A stretch of 64,000 bases of DNA, from positions 22,577,499-22,641,498 of the forward strand of contig JARWIR010000016.1 in assembly GCA_029959085.1 (NCBI GenBank), given 5' to 3'. The notes beneath the pieces were generated by a model. That model was not told where the DNA came from and ran no database searches. It saw only the letters and a program-made list of their open reading frames with translations. This document shows positions 34,981 through 47,404 of this stretch, piece after piece (position 1 is the stretch's first letter; every line of letters begins with the position of its first letter). The stretch comes from Nemophila menziesii. Lineage: Eukaryota; Streptophyta; Magnoliopsida; Boraginales; Hydrophyllaceae. The translations under genes and the position numbers were made by a program.

Positions 34981-36040
34981 TATGGTAGAATTTGAGAAAG
35001 TGATTGTTCTAATGAAATGAGGGTATTTATGTAATTTTTTTTGGTATTTTATGAAATTGGAGGTTTGTGTGAATTGTTGGGATACCAAAAATTTAATAAC
35101 TTTTGAATAGAATCCTTTCAAGGTTTATAAGTTCATGTAAATATTTATTTCTTTTTTAAATCCAATTTAGACAAGAATTAATTGCACTGTAGTTCATGAT
35201 TAAATAGCCAATTGTACCATGTGTTTTGAGATAATATGCTTGTATCAATATTTTAGCCACACTCATCGATTTTGCGTTAATACTCATTGATTTTGCGTCA
35301 ATACTCATTAATCAACTGTAACTTCTGTGATTCCAAAATACTCGGTAATTTTGTGTCAATACTCTGTAATTACGCGCTAGTAATCAGTGGTTTTATGTTA
35401 AATACTCATTAATTAATTAGTTATTTAGTAAAATCATCAAGTACTCTGTAAAATCAATAAAGAATATCTATGGTGAAGAACAATACTTTTACTCTGTAAA
35501 TAAACTCAATGAGCATCATTTAAATTTTATGAGCATTAACACACAATCACTGAGTATAAAACACAAAAACACTAAATATTACACAAAATGAATGAGTGTT
35601 AACACAAAAATCACTTAGTACTGAAAAATCACAGAATTTACAATTTATTAATAGATATTACATAAAATTACTGATTGTTAAACATAAAATCACTAAGTTA
35701 TTACATAAAATTTACAGAGTATTAACACAAAAATGAAGCTTCCACTTCGTCTTCTTCATAAACTCAAAACTTTCCTTCCATGAACTCGAAGGTTGCGAAA
35801 ATTTAGCCACGAACACGAAGTTTGCTGCGAAAAATTCATAAAAACAAAATGGATCTCAAACGAGTTTGAACAGATCTCATGGCTTGAATGTAGAAAATTT
35901 GTTGCTAGGAAGGAAGAGAGAGAAAAACTTGATGCCAAGAAGAAAGAGAACACCCTGTCGATTTAGAAATGAGAATTAGGTTTTTGAAATGATAAAATTG
36001 CTGGATGAGGAGAGTGAGAGAGAGAGAGAGAGTTTTATAG
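34981..36040. repeat. AT-rich array of short inverted repeats
   Basis: From 35264 to 35460 the motif ACTCATTGATTTTGCGTCAAT and variants recur. From about 35500 to 35735 the complementary motif ATTAACACAAAATCACTGAGT and variants recur. The two halves are thus inverted relative to each other. After 35740 comes non-coding sequence ending in a short (GA)n at 36010-36030. No gene seen. Confidence 0.5.
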
Positions 36041-36053
36041 AATTTCTTTTTTA

Positions 36054-36735
36054 ATGTATATAGTATTTAAAAGAAATACTATATACTCGAGCCTGTGTAA
36101 AGAGATAGATGGTGATTTAATTATATCTGCAAAGAGCTCCCTTGTGAAGTGGGTTAAACCACTAATGGGCATTAAACTTAATATCGACGGAAGTCTTAAA
36201 CAAGGTTCTTCGAAGGCAGGAGTGGGTGGCGTCTTAATAGACATATATGGTAATTTCTTGGGTGGATTTGCGGGTTCGGCTAAGGTATGTTCGGCTTTTC
36301 AATCGGAACTTATCGCGTTACATTTTGCCTTTTCCTTGGCTATAGAAAAGATTCATGAGGTGGTTGCTGTTGAAACTGTTTCACTAGAGTTACACGCGCT
36401 AGTGAAGGTTGGTGGGAACTTTGGGGATTGGCTAGACACACTACTAAAAGAATATAGAGTTATTCTCGTGTCTCGCAGGGGATTTGAGCTTAATCATGTG
36501 TATAGGGAAGAGAACAATTGTGCAGATTATCTGGCTAGGATGTGGGCACATATGGAAGGTGATCCGGTTTATTTTGCTGAAACACCTGAGGGTTTGAAGA
36601 AGCTGCTCATGAAAGACAAATGTGGCCTAGCTACTCCTAGGACTATAGTGTGTTCTCTTTCGGGAGATTTGTAAGCTTTTTATGGATTACTGGTCGCTTT
36701 AGACCCCAGTTGTATTGAGAAAAAAAACAAATAAG
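36054..36735 (+). pseudogene. LINE RNase H terminal fragment, plus strand
   Basis: An open frame to 36674 encodes KWVKPLMGIKLNIDGSLKQG (first catalytic Asp in IDGS), SKAGVGGVLIDIYGNFLGGF, CSAFQSELIALHFAFSLAIE (catalytic Glu), and LNHVYREENNCADYLARMWA (final Asp). This is a complete RVT_3-type RNase H from a plant LINE of a second lineage. The 3' end ends in GAGAAAAAAAACAAAT (36717-36732), the probable poly(A) tail. The 5' side is truncated; the frame's apparent start has no meaning. Confidence 0.7.
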
Positions 36736-37929
36736 AATATAATGAGTAATAAAAAATTATGAAAAAATAGACATATATTATTTTATTTTATTTTTGACAT
36801 GTAATAAAAATAATGGATTTGATAATATAGAAAGAGATTTTAAAAACAAAAAACTCTTATTAGATTATTTTTTAAATCAAAATCCTTATTTTTTCAATAA
36901 AAAATGCATTAGTTATAAAACAATGTCAACCCCACCAAGAAGCCTTATGCCCTCCTACTGTTACCGTGGTCTAGGCCCTTTTGTTTGGTAGGCCCAAAAC
37001 TCAGGCCCACTTTTCAGATCCAGGCCAGAACTTCCTTCCTGGGCGCTTTTCCGAACCAAAACCAAGATAGGCCAATCTGCTTGGCCTTTGCATCAATTTG
37101 TTGGAACTCTTAGGCCAAAGATTCCGAACTTTATACACCGACTTGCGCATGTAAAAGATATTCTGTCCAGGCAGGTACATCCTTGTATCTTGTTCTTATT
37201 TATTTATATGGATGATAAAAAGCAGTTTAGATTTGATTTTAAAAACTCAACACCTATTTCAATTTATAAGGAAATTTTTTGTAAAGTGAATAAGAATGTG
37301 CCCTCTGACACTATTATTTACTCAGTTAATTTGGTTTTCAAAACCAATTGCTTAGATTCCAAAAACTGAATTTTTGAAGAATTTTTTTGTATTGTTAATA
37401 ATGGTGTTAACCCATTTCAAAGCTTCAGATTTTCTGAGCTTAATTGCGCTCACTTGGTTTCAGCTTGTTGCTAAAGTTTATATTTTTTTGGCTAAACAGA
37501 GGTACGGTGTTCACCTTTTTTTTTGGCTATGCTTCTTCTTTGTTATGGTTAATTTTTGGAAAGATTACCAGATTAACAACAATTGGTAAAATCCTATTTC
37601 AAAACTTCTGTTCTTGGATGGTTTTACTTGGCTTGTTGGGTTAAATTTCAAAGGTTTTTGGTTGAAAACTTTTTTTTAGTGTAGATGTAGTTATTAAAAC
37701 CAATCTGCTGGATTTGGAACACACTGAAATTAGTTAATTTTTCTAATTCAAAGGAACAAATGTAGTATTGTGTTCCTTTAAGTTGGAATTCGTTCACTTT
37801 TATTTTTATTAGTGCATTAATTTTTTACTTTGGTGCAGGGGACTATTATCTTGAAAAGTCAGGAGGTTTTATTTTTTACCTTTATGAACACTGTATTGGA
37901 TTTACAGATCTGAGGGTTGGTTTATTGCA
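36736..37929. other. Intergenic DNA, no gene supported
   Basis: AT-rich, with short frames of low complexity. A GC-richer patch at 36930-37090 (repeated AGGCCC motifs) stands out but does not encode a recognisable protein. Confidence 0.35.
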
Positions 37930-38391
37930 TTGGTGAATCTTGTCTTTCTTCCCCAAAGAAACTTTCAACATTTGGCTGCTTGTTTTGTTAGGGATTCAGC
38001 AGGAAGAATGATAGAAGGCTATGCAAAGAATCTGATAGTCAATTCAGAAATTGAAGCAGAGGCTAGAGGAATGTATGCAGCCTGTTCAATCGCTTCAAAC
38101 TATTCTATTGCCAGTGTGGAAATTGAAAATGATTGCAACAACTTTAGTAACCATACTAGTGCTGGTTGTAATTTCAGTTGTAATGTTAGAATGTTAGTTA
38201 AGAATATTAGTAAGTGTAAGATTTCGTATTACTTGAAAATCTCTTTTGTTAAGAGATTCAAAAACTTGACTGCTGATGGAGTGCCTAAACAAAAGCCTAG
38301 AGCCTCTTTGTTTAGCCGTTGGAGTTTCACTCCTCTTCTCCAATCTACAAAATTACTCTCTAGTAACTTTCGTCCCATAGGAATTGATTAA
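37930..38391 (+). pseudogene. RNase H-like (RVT_3) fragment, plus strand
   Basis: The open frame reads HLAACFVRDSAGRMIEGYAK, then SEIEAEARGMYAACSIASNY with the expected Glu, then VEIENDCNNF and FVKRFKNLTADGVPKQKP, corresponding to the HV.R..N..AD..AK end of RVT_3 domains. It is probably the tail of a third LINE lineage; a small host RNase H-like gene is possible but no upstream exon is convincing. Confidence 0.5.
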
Positions 38392-38859
38392 AGTGTAAGG
38401 ATATTTTGATTTATGCATTTTATTTTCGATAAATAAAAAACCAAAAAGAAAAGAACACATTTGAAGGTGCAATTAAAAAATATATTCCTATATTTTTGGT
38501 GGAAATCCGAAATGTGTTACCTTAAGAAAAGAATATTAACTTTTGCTTTTTCTTTTGCACCCTTAAGAAAGGAAGAGAAGTTTTTTTTTTCCCAAGGAAA
38601 AAAAGGTTTGACGAACAAGAAACCAAAGGTAGTTTGTCAAAAAAGAAATTGTAAAAATCCAAAAATTGGCCAAGCCTTTTAATATACAATATCTAACTCC
38701 AACTAGTCACTTAAATATTTAATTTTCAGAGAATAAAAAAGATCATAAGTTTGATCTAAAAAGAGAAAATATTTATGCATAATGTTGTACTCTAGTTAAC
38801 TTTTATATATTATTTTTTTTATAGCTTAAACGATCGTCTATTAGGTACATCAACTTATT
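38392..38859. other. Intergenic DNA, no gene seen
   Basis: AT-rich with A- and T-runs (for example 38580-38592); nothing recognisable. Confidence 0.4.
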
Positions 38860-40162
38860 CTTAATTTCGAGAATCGTGCTTCCAAGTCTAGGTATTCTGC
38901 ACACCCTGTCGCCTTCCGCCTAGCATATTTTGCCACCCGAACGGCCAAGTCGTTAGTTCAAACGTTTAGAGATGTGTTAGAAAGATATATCCATTCTTCC
39001 TTCCACCTCTGATGTCTTTCTCACGGCTGGTTGTACAGACCACGTTGTACTGAAAAAACTATAGTCTTGCAAACTGGTGCCTCTTCGAACGATACCACTA
39101 CTTGAAGGACAAAACGTGTTTCCCCTTTCGTTGCTAATGATCCAAAACATGAGCTTGCTATTATAGTCCCCCACCCCGTTCGATTATCATATTGAACAGT
39201 TTCCAGACCCGTCGGTTCCGCCTTACTTGAAAATGACGCATCACCATACATCGGGATGGCCTCTTTCCATTATAGGCTCGTTTCTTGAATTTATCCCTGA
39301 ATCTGACCAATCTTCTCCAAACAAATCTGTCATTCCTACTGCATTGGCCTTGATAACCCCTAAAATATCAATGTTTCCATTCTCATGTATTGCTTTCATT
39401 TTAGCTTGACAGATGTTCCAAAGCATTAAGATAACATATTACGACACAGCTCTGATATCCCATCCCGGTTCGTCATTTGTAATTCTCATAATGCAATGTC
39501 CCAAGTTATCACTAATCTCTTCTCCAATGCGAATGTGTAATGTTGACTCATATGACGTTGTAGATCTCGGTTTCACAACCTAGGCGGTCGATCGAGGCCT
39601 AGCGCCTAGGTGGGTTTATACGGTGCCTAGGTGGGGTTAGGCAGTTCTGAAACCCGTCGTGTAATTATGTATATTTAGTAATATATAAATAGTAATTATA
39701 ACTTTTAACTATTCAAGTCATAAAAATCATCTTAAAATACTATTGTAAATATAAAATTACTAAAATTTGAGTTATAATATCAATTCAAGAATTCTCGAGA
39801 ATAAGAAAAATGAAAAGAGGGTCTACACAGTCATTTTTTGCCATTAACCGGCGCCTAGGCGGCCAATTTTCGCCACTAATCGACGCTTAGACGGGTTAGG
39901 CGCCTCTTCCACGCGATTAAGGCGCTAGGCAAAAAACGTCTAGCAATTTTACTAGGCTTAGACGTCTGAGAAGTGCGTCGAAGCCTAGACGGTGCCTAGG
40001 CGCGCCTAGGTGGCGATTTCTACAGGTAAGAGTAAGTGACTGACTATCTCTTTTTTTCATCACACCAATAACACCACTCCTCTGTAATGCACTTGTGTTG
40101 CTTAAGGTTCTTTCTTGTCGAGATTGCATTCTTGCACATTGTTTTTTGCTCTCACGTTTTTG
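38860..40162 (-). pseudogene. LINE zinc-binding/RNase H fragment split by an insertion
   Basis: The minus strand reads CITEEWCYWCDEKKEIVSHL (40100-40030, zf-RVT), then after the insert MLWNICQAKMKAIHENGN (39426) and YGDASFSSKAEPTGLETVQY (39249), and finally ELT.DLAVRVAKYARRKATG near 38960-38900 (RNase H end). Order and spacing follow the LINE at 50.0-54.4 kb. Frameshifts occur throughout. The block at 39572-40020 interrupts it. Confidence 0.65.
39572..40020. mobile_element. Insertion rich in GCCTAGGCG motifs
   Basis: Both ends of a 0.45-kb block are packed with GCCTAGGCG, GGCGCCTAGG and GCTTAGACGGG variants in both orientations (39578-39650 and 39850-40015). A plain AT-rich core lies between. 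It interrupts a LINE reading frame. The arrangement suggests a non-autonomous DNA transposon with subterminal motifs; I could not find a clean terminal repeat or target duplication. Confidence 0.55.
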
Positions 40163-40760
40163 AACTTGTGATTTAGATTACTCGCCAAGTGACACATACA
40201 AAATTGATGGACTCCCATAGACTATGGAAAAACTGAAGCAACTGCTGCCAAGATACCTTTATGTCGGTTAGAGAGTATACAAATTTCCAGTTACAGTATA
40301 CTATATTTTTAGGCATCACATAAAAAGGCTCCAAGTATGTTTTGATTCACAATCAACCATAGTGGAAACAATTGATTGTTCACCTCATAGGCAACCACAA
40401 TTAGTAATTTTCCATCATACTTATCGTATAATTGGGTCGCATAAATACTAACAACAAACATCATAGGTTTGAACCCTTCTATACAAGCTCTAAATGCCCA
40501 AAATACCATATTGAGAGTTGCTTTATCATCCACAATTGACTTGTATTCAAACTCAACACTGGATCTCGGGTTTATGTAATGCAACATACCAAAAGGTCTC
40601 GACAAAGAGGTAAAGACAGTCTTATGTGTTACATATAATTGTTTAAGTACATTTTCATTAGCACGCCATGCCTTCTCATATGAAAATTGTGTCCAGAATC
40701 TTTATGCATCTGAGATTGAATCAATGTGATTTTGGTGTCTATGTCAGTTAACACCATATT
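40163..40760 (-). pseudogene. MULE (Mutator-like) transposase fragment
   Basis: Minus-strand reading gives FSYEKAWRANENVLKQLYVT, then MVFWAFRACIEGFKPMMFVV, SIYATQLYDKYDGKLLIVVA, YEVNNQLFPLWLIV, ICILSNRHKGILAAVASVFP and FCMCHLASNLNHKF. This is the MULE transposase core in order. In functional enzymes the segment after FWAF is a DGTHL motif whose Asp is catalytic; here it reads YATQL, so the site is lost. The remaining parts of the transposon are absent. Confidence 0.75.
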
Positions 40761-40765
40761 GAAGA

Positions 40766-41496
40766 TGTTAAAACAATATAAAAAACTAATGCAAAAATTA
40801 AAAAAAAAAATAACTTTACTTGTCGAGGCTCAGATATTATCTAATGTCTTTAAGGTATTTAGGCCACGTACTGGTGTCTTACGTTTGTTGGCTTCAACCT
40901 CCAGGATACAACGACAAAACTAATCAAAAGATACTGACACACAAATTCTTAAGAATTTCAACAAACTTAATAAAGATGCTTCTTTCTATCTCTCTTATAA
41001 TTTGAATGCTTAATTCTTTAAAAAAACAGAATGAAGAAAATGTTTGAGTTGGACAACTATTTATAGAAGATGAAAAGGTGTCTTGGCAAAGAGTTGTGAT
41101 GTTTAATTTGAAAACACGTTGTTTCAAATATAAGATACAACGTTGACTAACAAAGACAAAGTTTGGGCTGATCTAAATGGTATGAGCCTAAGGCCCAAAA
41201 GCCCGATAGGTTGGAGGTCCAGGTTTGAACCACACTAGCCTTTTTTTCCTTTGCTTTATAATTAAAAGAAATAAAAAAACAAAATAACATACTTTTTAAT
41301 TTTTTTTTATTTTAATTTTTTCTAAATTACATGACTCAATTTCACATTCACAAATGATTTTAACCAAATGAATATATTACATTAATCTTTACAACTGGAA
41401 TACACGTATCAATATCTAAATCATTTCTTTAAATTGAGTCACCGACTATCATCGTAAACATAGTCAACACTTGGTTAGAATACCATTTGTCTAACA
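40766..41496 (-). mobile_element. Truncated copia-B-family 3' LTR
   Basis: Collinear with 22829-23562. The minus-strand TATA box CTATAAATAG lies at 41067-41058 and the right end TTTGTCTAACA matches. It lacks about 0.3 kb of the U5 side. To its right the plus strand reads ATCCCCACATG (41497-41507), i.e. a purine tract just before the LTR on the minus strand, so this was a 3' LTR and internal sequence extends to the right. Confidence 0.7.
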
Positions 41497-42417
<921 letters not shown>

Positions 42418-42424
42418 CACTCGC

Positions 42425-42585
42425 TGATATTACTCTTGGCAAGTGGGGTTTCCTTGATTCCATTTGGTGACAAGACATGGTACATTGATGACTTAAATAT
42501 GGCCAAAGTAACTGATTCAACCTCTTTTAATGTATTAATAGCAACCACGGTTTCATGGTCCTGCTATGAGTCTAAAAAATCTTAT
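42425..42585 (-). pseudogene. Gene fragment with a DUF241-like segment
   Basis: The minus strand is open for about 50 codons and reads DHETVVAINTLKEVESVTLA then IFKSSMYHVLSPNGIKETPL. The L(K/R)EVE.VT(L/V).IF pattern is reminiscent of the plant DUF241 family. The flanks are a family-A end on one side and repeats on the other, so it is at best an exon fragment. The family assignment is from memory. Confidence 0.25.
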
Positions 42586-42946
42586 GTGTTCTTGTTACTC
42601 TCAAAGCCTTCAAAATTTCTGAGTCGTCTTTACTGGGGGTATTGAGAGTGGTTGGAATTGGTGGAGAATTATCTCTCGCGGCTACGACGTATGTGGTCGT
42701 TTTGACCTGATGATTGTTTTCTTTTCTTGATAGATTAGTGTGAATGAAGTATATAGATGGAAATACAAAAGAACTTTTTTGTGGTGGAATAGATAGATAT
42801 TTTTTTGGTCTTGCTTATGAAAATACCAAAATACTTAAATACCCCTGGATTATCTGGCAATTGAAAAAACACATATGTCGTGATTTTAACAGTCAAACCA
42901 ACCATTAACTAGCAATGTCGTGTCAAATTTTCAAAAACTAAACTTA

Positions 42947-43205
42947 GGGCCCGTTTGGAAGTGCTTATTTTGGAGTAAAAAACGGTTTTAGAATAATATT
43001 AAAATATGTGAAAAATTATTAAAGATAATTTTGAAATCTAAAGTCACTTCAGGTGTTTTTTTTTTTTTAAGAAGCACATATTTGGTGTTTCTTATATAAG
43101 TGTTTCTTAAGGTCTTGAACACTTTTAAAGTTCTAGAAGCACTTTTAAGTGTTTTTCTAGAAAAGCACTTAAGATCCCAAAAACTCCAAATAAAGTACCC
43201 CCCCT
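42947..43205. mobile_element. Harbinger-type (Tourist-like) MITE, decayed
   Basis: It begins GGGCCCGTTTGGAAGTGCTT directly after TTA, and has repeated AAGCACTT/AAGTGCTT motifs inside. The right end (CCAAATAAAGTACCCCCCC) is diverged. Same family as the better preserved copy at 48939-49170. Confidence 0.55.
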
Positions 43206-43712
43206 TGACATCTACCTATAAGAATCAAATGAGGTTTTGCCAAAAGCTACAAAAAACTTCAGGCGATGATGCAAGCCTAATAATGATGCAATTGAAAATC
43301 TTATTTACTATATTCTGATGTCGTTGACCAATAAAATCACTATCTTTAAAAGATATCAAAATTTTACCCAAAATTTTACTACTCATCATAAATAAAGAAG
43401 AAATGAATTATGAAGCAAACCAGATTCCTATGCACTGTAATCAAACTAACTGTGAAAAGTTATTTGATTTAAAAAAAATGTAAAAATTAAACAAGGCTAT
43501 ATCATTCTCAGCCCATTCATATTTCATACACACCAATCAACATAATCACAAAAACGCAAAACAAAGAGCAACAAGAAGAATGATAGTTTCTCTAGCGGTT
43601 GAAAGCAATATCTAGTAATGACAAGATCATGTGATAGTCGCTTACTCTAGTCAAAAGATGAGAATGAACAAAAGTAAAACGATAGCAACTTTGGCATCAT
43701 ACATGATCAATA
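43206..43712. other. Intergenic DNA, no gene seen
   Basis: AT-rich, no supported feature between the two MITEs. Confidence 0.4.
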
Positions 43713-43965
43713 CTCCCTCCATCCATAAATAATGTCCACTTACTAAAAATAGCATCTCAAAATTATTTTCCACTTAGAATCACAAGACACTTTTTCTCAC
43801 ATTTTTCCACCATTACCCTTATTAACATATTTAAATTTATGTTTTTAATGAATATTTAAAGTATCAAGAAACTTTATGAGAGGTATTTTAGCAATGGTGA
43901 ATGTAATGATTATGTTTCTTAATCTGTATGAAAAGTTAAAAGGATAATTTTTGGTACGGAGAGAG
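43713..43965. mobile_element. Stowaway MITE (Tc1/mariner type)
   Basis: About 253 bp with terminal inverted repeats CTCCCTCCATCC..AAATAATG and TTTTTGGTACGGAGAGAG, flanked by the TA dinucleotide on both sides (43711-43712 and 43966-43967). CTCCCTCC with a TA target is the Stowaway hallmark. Non-coding. Confidence 0.8.
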
Positions 43966-43967
43966 TA

Positions 43968-44612
43968 TAATATAATTTTAACTCGACTACATCTCTAATG
44001 CATCACTACCACCAGGTTTTTTCCATCGCGAGACTTGACAAGGCTTGATATAGTTCTCTCATTTTTTAGAGGGCTTCTTTTTGCTTTGTAGTGTTCGATA
44101 TGTAGAGAGGCATCTATGAAAATTGCATGCATAGAAGGTCGGTGTATGATGAAGGGGGTCATCATATCACCGAAGCATGAAGATCTGGCTGCTATTGAAA
44201 TAAAACCTTAATCAATTGGAATCTGGCTTTGAGGAAGAATCCCCTGAATATTTCATACAAATATTGGATTTGTTGGAAAATTCACGTCAAATTACTCGCA
44301 TTAATATACGTGAAGCCTAAGTATTGTTTACTATTTTATCACCATCATTTGAATGAAAAATATTAGCACAAGTAATATTTTTGGCAAATTCCTCAAAATC
44401 AGCATTCATAAGACAAACTCAAGGTTTCATAAATGATAGATAATTGTATATTAACATCATTGTGTACAAATTATACAATCATTATGAAAATATACGTAGT
44501 TGGATCGATCTTGGACCTGCAATAGGTAAAAAACACAAGTCAACAACTTCTAGCAGTCTTATACCCCAACTTTAAGTAAAAGAAAAGGTTAATATCTTTA
44601 TATTGTAATAAT
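43968..44612. other. Intergenic DNA, no gene supported
   Basis: AT-rich with some GC-richer patches (44010-44220) that do not give a recognisable protein. Confidence 0.35.
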
Positions 44613-44626
44613 TTATTGCATGGTAA

Positions 44627-44740
44627 CCAGTTGGGATTAGCTCACTAGCCAGAGCCTTGGTCTTCCAATCTAGTGGTGCAGGTTCGAACCGAGTCAATGA
44701 ATCCGAGTCCAAAGTGGCTCTCCTATGTAACAAAAAAAAA
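44627..44740 (+). mobile_element. tRNA-derived SINE with target duplication
   Basis: A 114-bp body carries a polymerase III B-box, GGTTCGAACC (44688-44697), and an A-box-like TTAGCTCACTAGCCAGAG upstream. It ends with GTAAC followed by a run of A. The direct repeat TTATTGCATGGT(T)AAC flanks it (about 44612-44626 and 44741-44756). Internal promoter, A-tail and a long target duplication are the signs of LINE-mobilised SINE insertion. It is not a functional tRNA: no acceptor stem. Confidence 0.75.
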
Positions 44741-44835
44741 ATTATTGCATGGTTAACAAGGAATATGCTTCAAGTCTAGCTTGCATGGTAACCACTAATA
44801 TTATGTTTAACCCACACAACAAACACAAAAACTAA

Positions 44836-44961
44836 TCAGGGTAAAGTGGTGAAAGCATTCATAAGATCTCGTTCCTTAGTAAGTACATCCATAAGTTGAT
44901 CTACATCATTAGCACCTCGAATTAAATTAATTTGGAATCTTGCATACTGAACAAGTGCATC
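44836..44961 (-). pseudogene. Orphan exon-like segment, unknown protein
   Basis: The minus strand has an acceptor-like TTTTTGCAG (44970-44962) followed by 41 codons and TGA (44838-44836). It encodes DALVQYARFQINLIRGANDV, DQLMDVLTKERDLMNAFTTL, P. Composition and acceptor make it look like a true last exon. I do not recognise the family. Immediately upstream (minus) is the LTR element at 45009-49378, so any earlier exon would lie beyond it; one weak candidate is 49600-49468 (MRGYVVTRQNQKRCGAYWRP.. with donor GATGGTAAG). Confidence 0.3.
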
Positions 44962-45008
44962 CTGCAAAAATTAAATTGAATATCAAATTCACAAAGAAAG
45001 GACAATAT

Positions 45009-45731
45009 TGTTGGAAAAATAATAATAACTGCTTTGTAATAATAGAAAAATGGAGTTCCAAAAGAAAAACAAAAGATATTTTCAGTTAAAGTAACACTAC
45101 ACTATTACAATAAATGGAAAATAACAAAACTTACATGGAAAATACAAGAAAATAACTATTACACGACATGTAAAATGGAGTTAAAAAGATATTCCGGTCG
45201 TGATGGTTATGTTAAACAAAAGTTCTACTTTATAGAATTATTATATCAAAATATTTGAGAGAGAAGTAGAATAGTCTTTTTTGATTTTTAGTTTCGTTCT
45301 ACATTCTATTCTATAAATACTCTAGAATAATTTTTTTCCTATTCTCTCTAGAATACTTTGTCCATTCTCTCAAGAATAACTTTTTCCGTTCTTTAGCAAT
45401 GAACGTGACAAAGTTACAATTTATAGAATAAATGGAAAGACAAAAAACCATCACTTAAACGCCTCTTCAATGCTCATTAAAGCTAGCCGTTTTTTTCCAC
45501 CAAGTTTTAGTAACTCCCGTAACCGGCTCAAATGAAATACCATTAATCTGCAATCAAGAATCATTAACCCCTCATCAAGAAAAAAGAATTATTTAATATT
45601 AAATAATTCAAATGGGTTTTTTTCCTCAAATTATAATGTGGTACTATTAAACACAAATAATATTTTCCACTTCTTCCAAGAACATGAAAGAATTAATAAA
45701 ATAAATTTTCTTTAATTTAATAATACCAACA
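45009..45731 (-). repeat. 3' LTR of the gag-only element
   Basis: A 723-bp LTR with ends TGTTGG and CCAACA. Minus-strand TATA-like sequence: plus TCTATAAATACTC near 45308-45320 is on the opposite strand, so promoter orientation is not certain. It serves as the uninterrupted reference for the two insertions in the other LTR. Confidence 0.75.
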
Positions 45732-46189
45732 ATCCCCCACTCAGGTTCTTTGAAAGAGAAGGTTGACAAGGATCCATAAATACCAGCATTTGGGTGGATT
45801 GTACTTAAGTGACAATATCTTTCGATTTGAATTGACACGTAGTGAAGTGAGGCAACCACCAAAAACATATCAAGTGAACGTACTCTTGAACTTGACGGTT
45901 TTCGATCGATACCCTCACAACACATACTCTACCCGACTGATAGTTACGGATTCCTCAACACCACCCTTTCCTTACACATATGTGATCTCTAGAATCGTCT
46001 AGCCTCAACATCACCCTTTCCTTACACATAGGTGATCACCCTCATTATATGTCTCACGAATTCATCAAGTCCTTTCTCTTTAGGACCACCCTTATGGGCT
46101 ATGAATTTGTGGTGAGTCTAAAAACTCATCCTTTGGGAACATCACAGATATCTCTTTGAAATCATATTATGATCAATATACAACAACCT

Positions 46190-46345
46190 CAACGGTGAAT
46201 TCATCAAGTCCGTCTCAATAGGACCACCACACATGGCTATGAATTCATTAAGTATGAGAAATATACAAACAACCTCAACGGTGAATTCATCAAGCCCGTC
46301 TCGATAGGACCACCACATATGGCTATGAATTCATTAAGTTTTAAT
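46190..46345. repeat. Two tandem 80-bp repeats in the gag-only element
   Basis: CAACCTCAACGGTGAATTCA..CCGTCTC.ATAGGACCACCACA.ATGGCTATGAATTCATTAAG occurs twice (46186-46250 and 46269-46339) with few differences. A third, diverged copy lies at about 46050-46110. Non-coding. Confidence 0.8.
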
Positions 46346-47404
46346 TTTCTCATGCATGTACAATTTACACTATATGGATAGGAAGATAGTGTATCACATA
46401 GACTTATTAGTCGTAGATTTCCCATTAATGGGTTCTAGTCCTATCAATCAACGTTCCAAGGATTACTCTCCCGGTTAAGTCTATTAGTAAACAAATCAAC
46501 CATTTATTAAATCATTTATATGTGACCCAGTTTGCGTAACTAAAACCCTTCAATGACTATATGAGTAATTTTAAAACGCATATCTAGATAAATAATACCT
46601 CTCTCGTACTTTATCAAATGACAAAAACTGACTTAATGGCCATCACTTGATTTCTTTACAAATATAATCAATACCAGGTTGGAAATACTCATTACGAACA
46701 TCACACTCCTTACAATTATTGCATATTCATTAAGGATACACACCCCCACAGTTCTCTTATACATCAATAATTGTATTATAAGGAGTTTTACCAGGCACTA
46801 CATCAAAGAGTCGAGCCTTTCCAACATAGTGAGACTGACTAAGGTAACTTCCATTAATGACTAATGAATTTTATCCTTATGATCAACTTCCCCCACATCT
46901 TTTATTAACAAATAGAAGAATAAAATAAGTAAGTCCCATGAATAAAAGTACCAAAAGTGGATCATGTCGTACACATAGTGACAAAAGTGTAACACAATCT
47001 GATCCACCTTTTATTGAGATACAATTTCATTAGCAAGGTGGCCGTTTAACAACCCAAAACAATTTCATAAGTTTTCATACTTTATTCCCTTGACCCAAAA
47101 CCACCAACCCTTCAAGTTGCACCATATAGATTTCTTCATCTAGGTCTTCATTCACATATTGATTTAACATCCAAATTATGTATAATCATGTTTGTGAATG
47201 ATAATTAGTGTAACAAGAGTCAAAGGGTGGTTGTATAAGAAAGTAGGAGTCAAAGTAATTCTTAAACTTACATAAAGATGGAAAAACAAGGACTTATCCT
47301 TGAGTCGATTCACTTTTCGACTTGTATGGGACTAAATAGATCTTGTTGGGTCATTTCCCAGTGACGTATAACTTCTCATTAGAATCACCACCCACGTGCC
47401 TTTT

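Noticed and set aside
44627..44740. tRNA gene
   Set aside because: It has A- and B-box-like motifs but no paired acceptor stem or anticodon arm, and it has an A-tail with target duplication, so it is a SINE.
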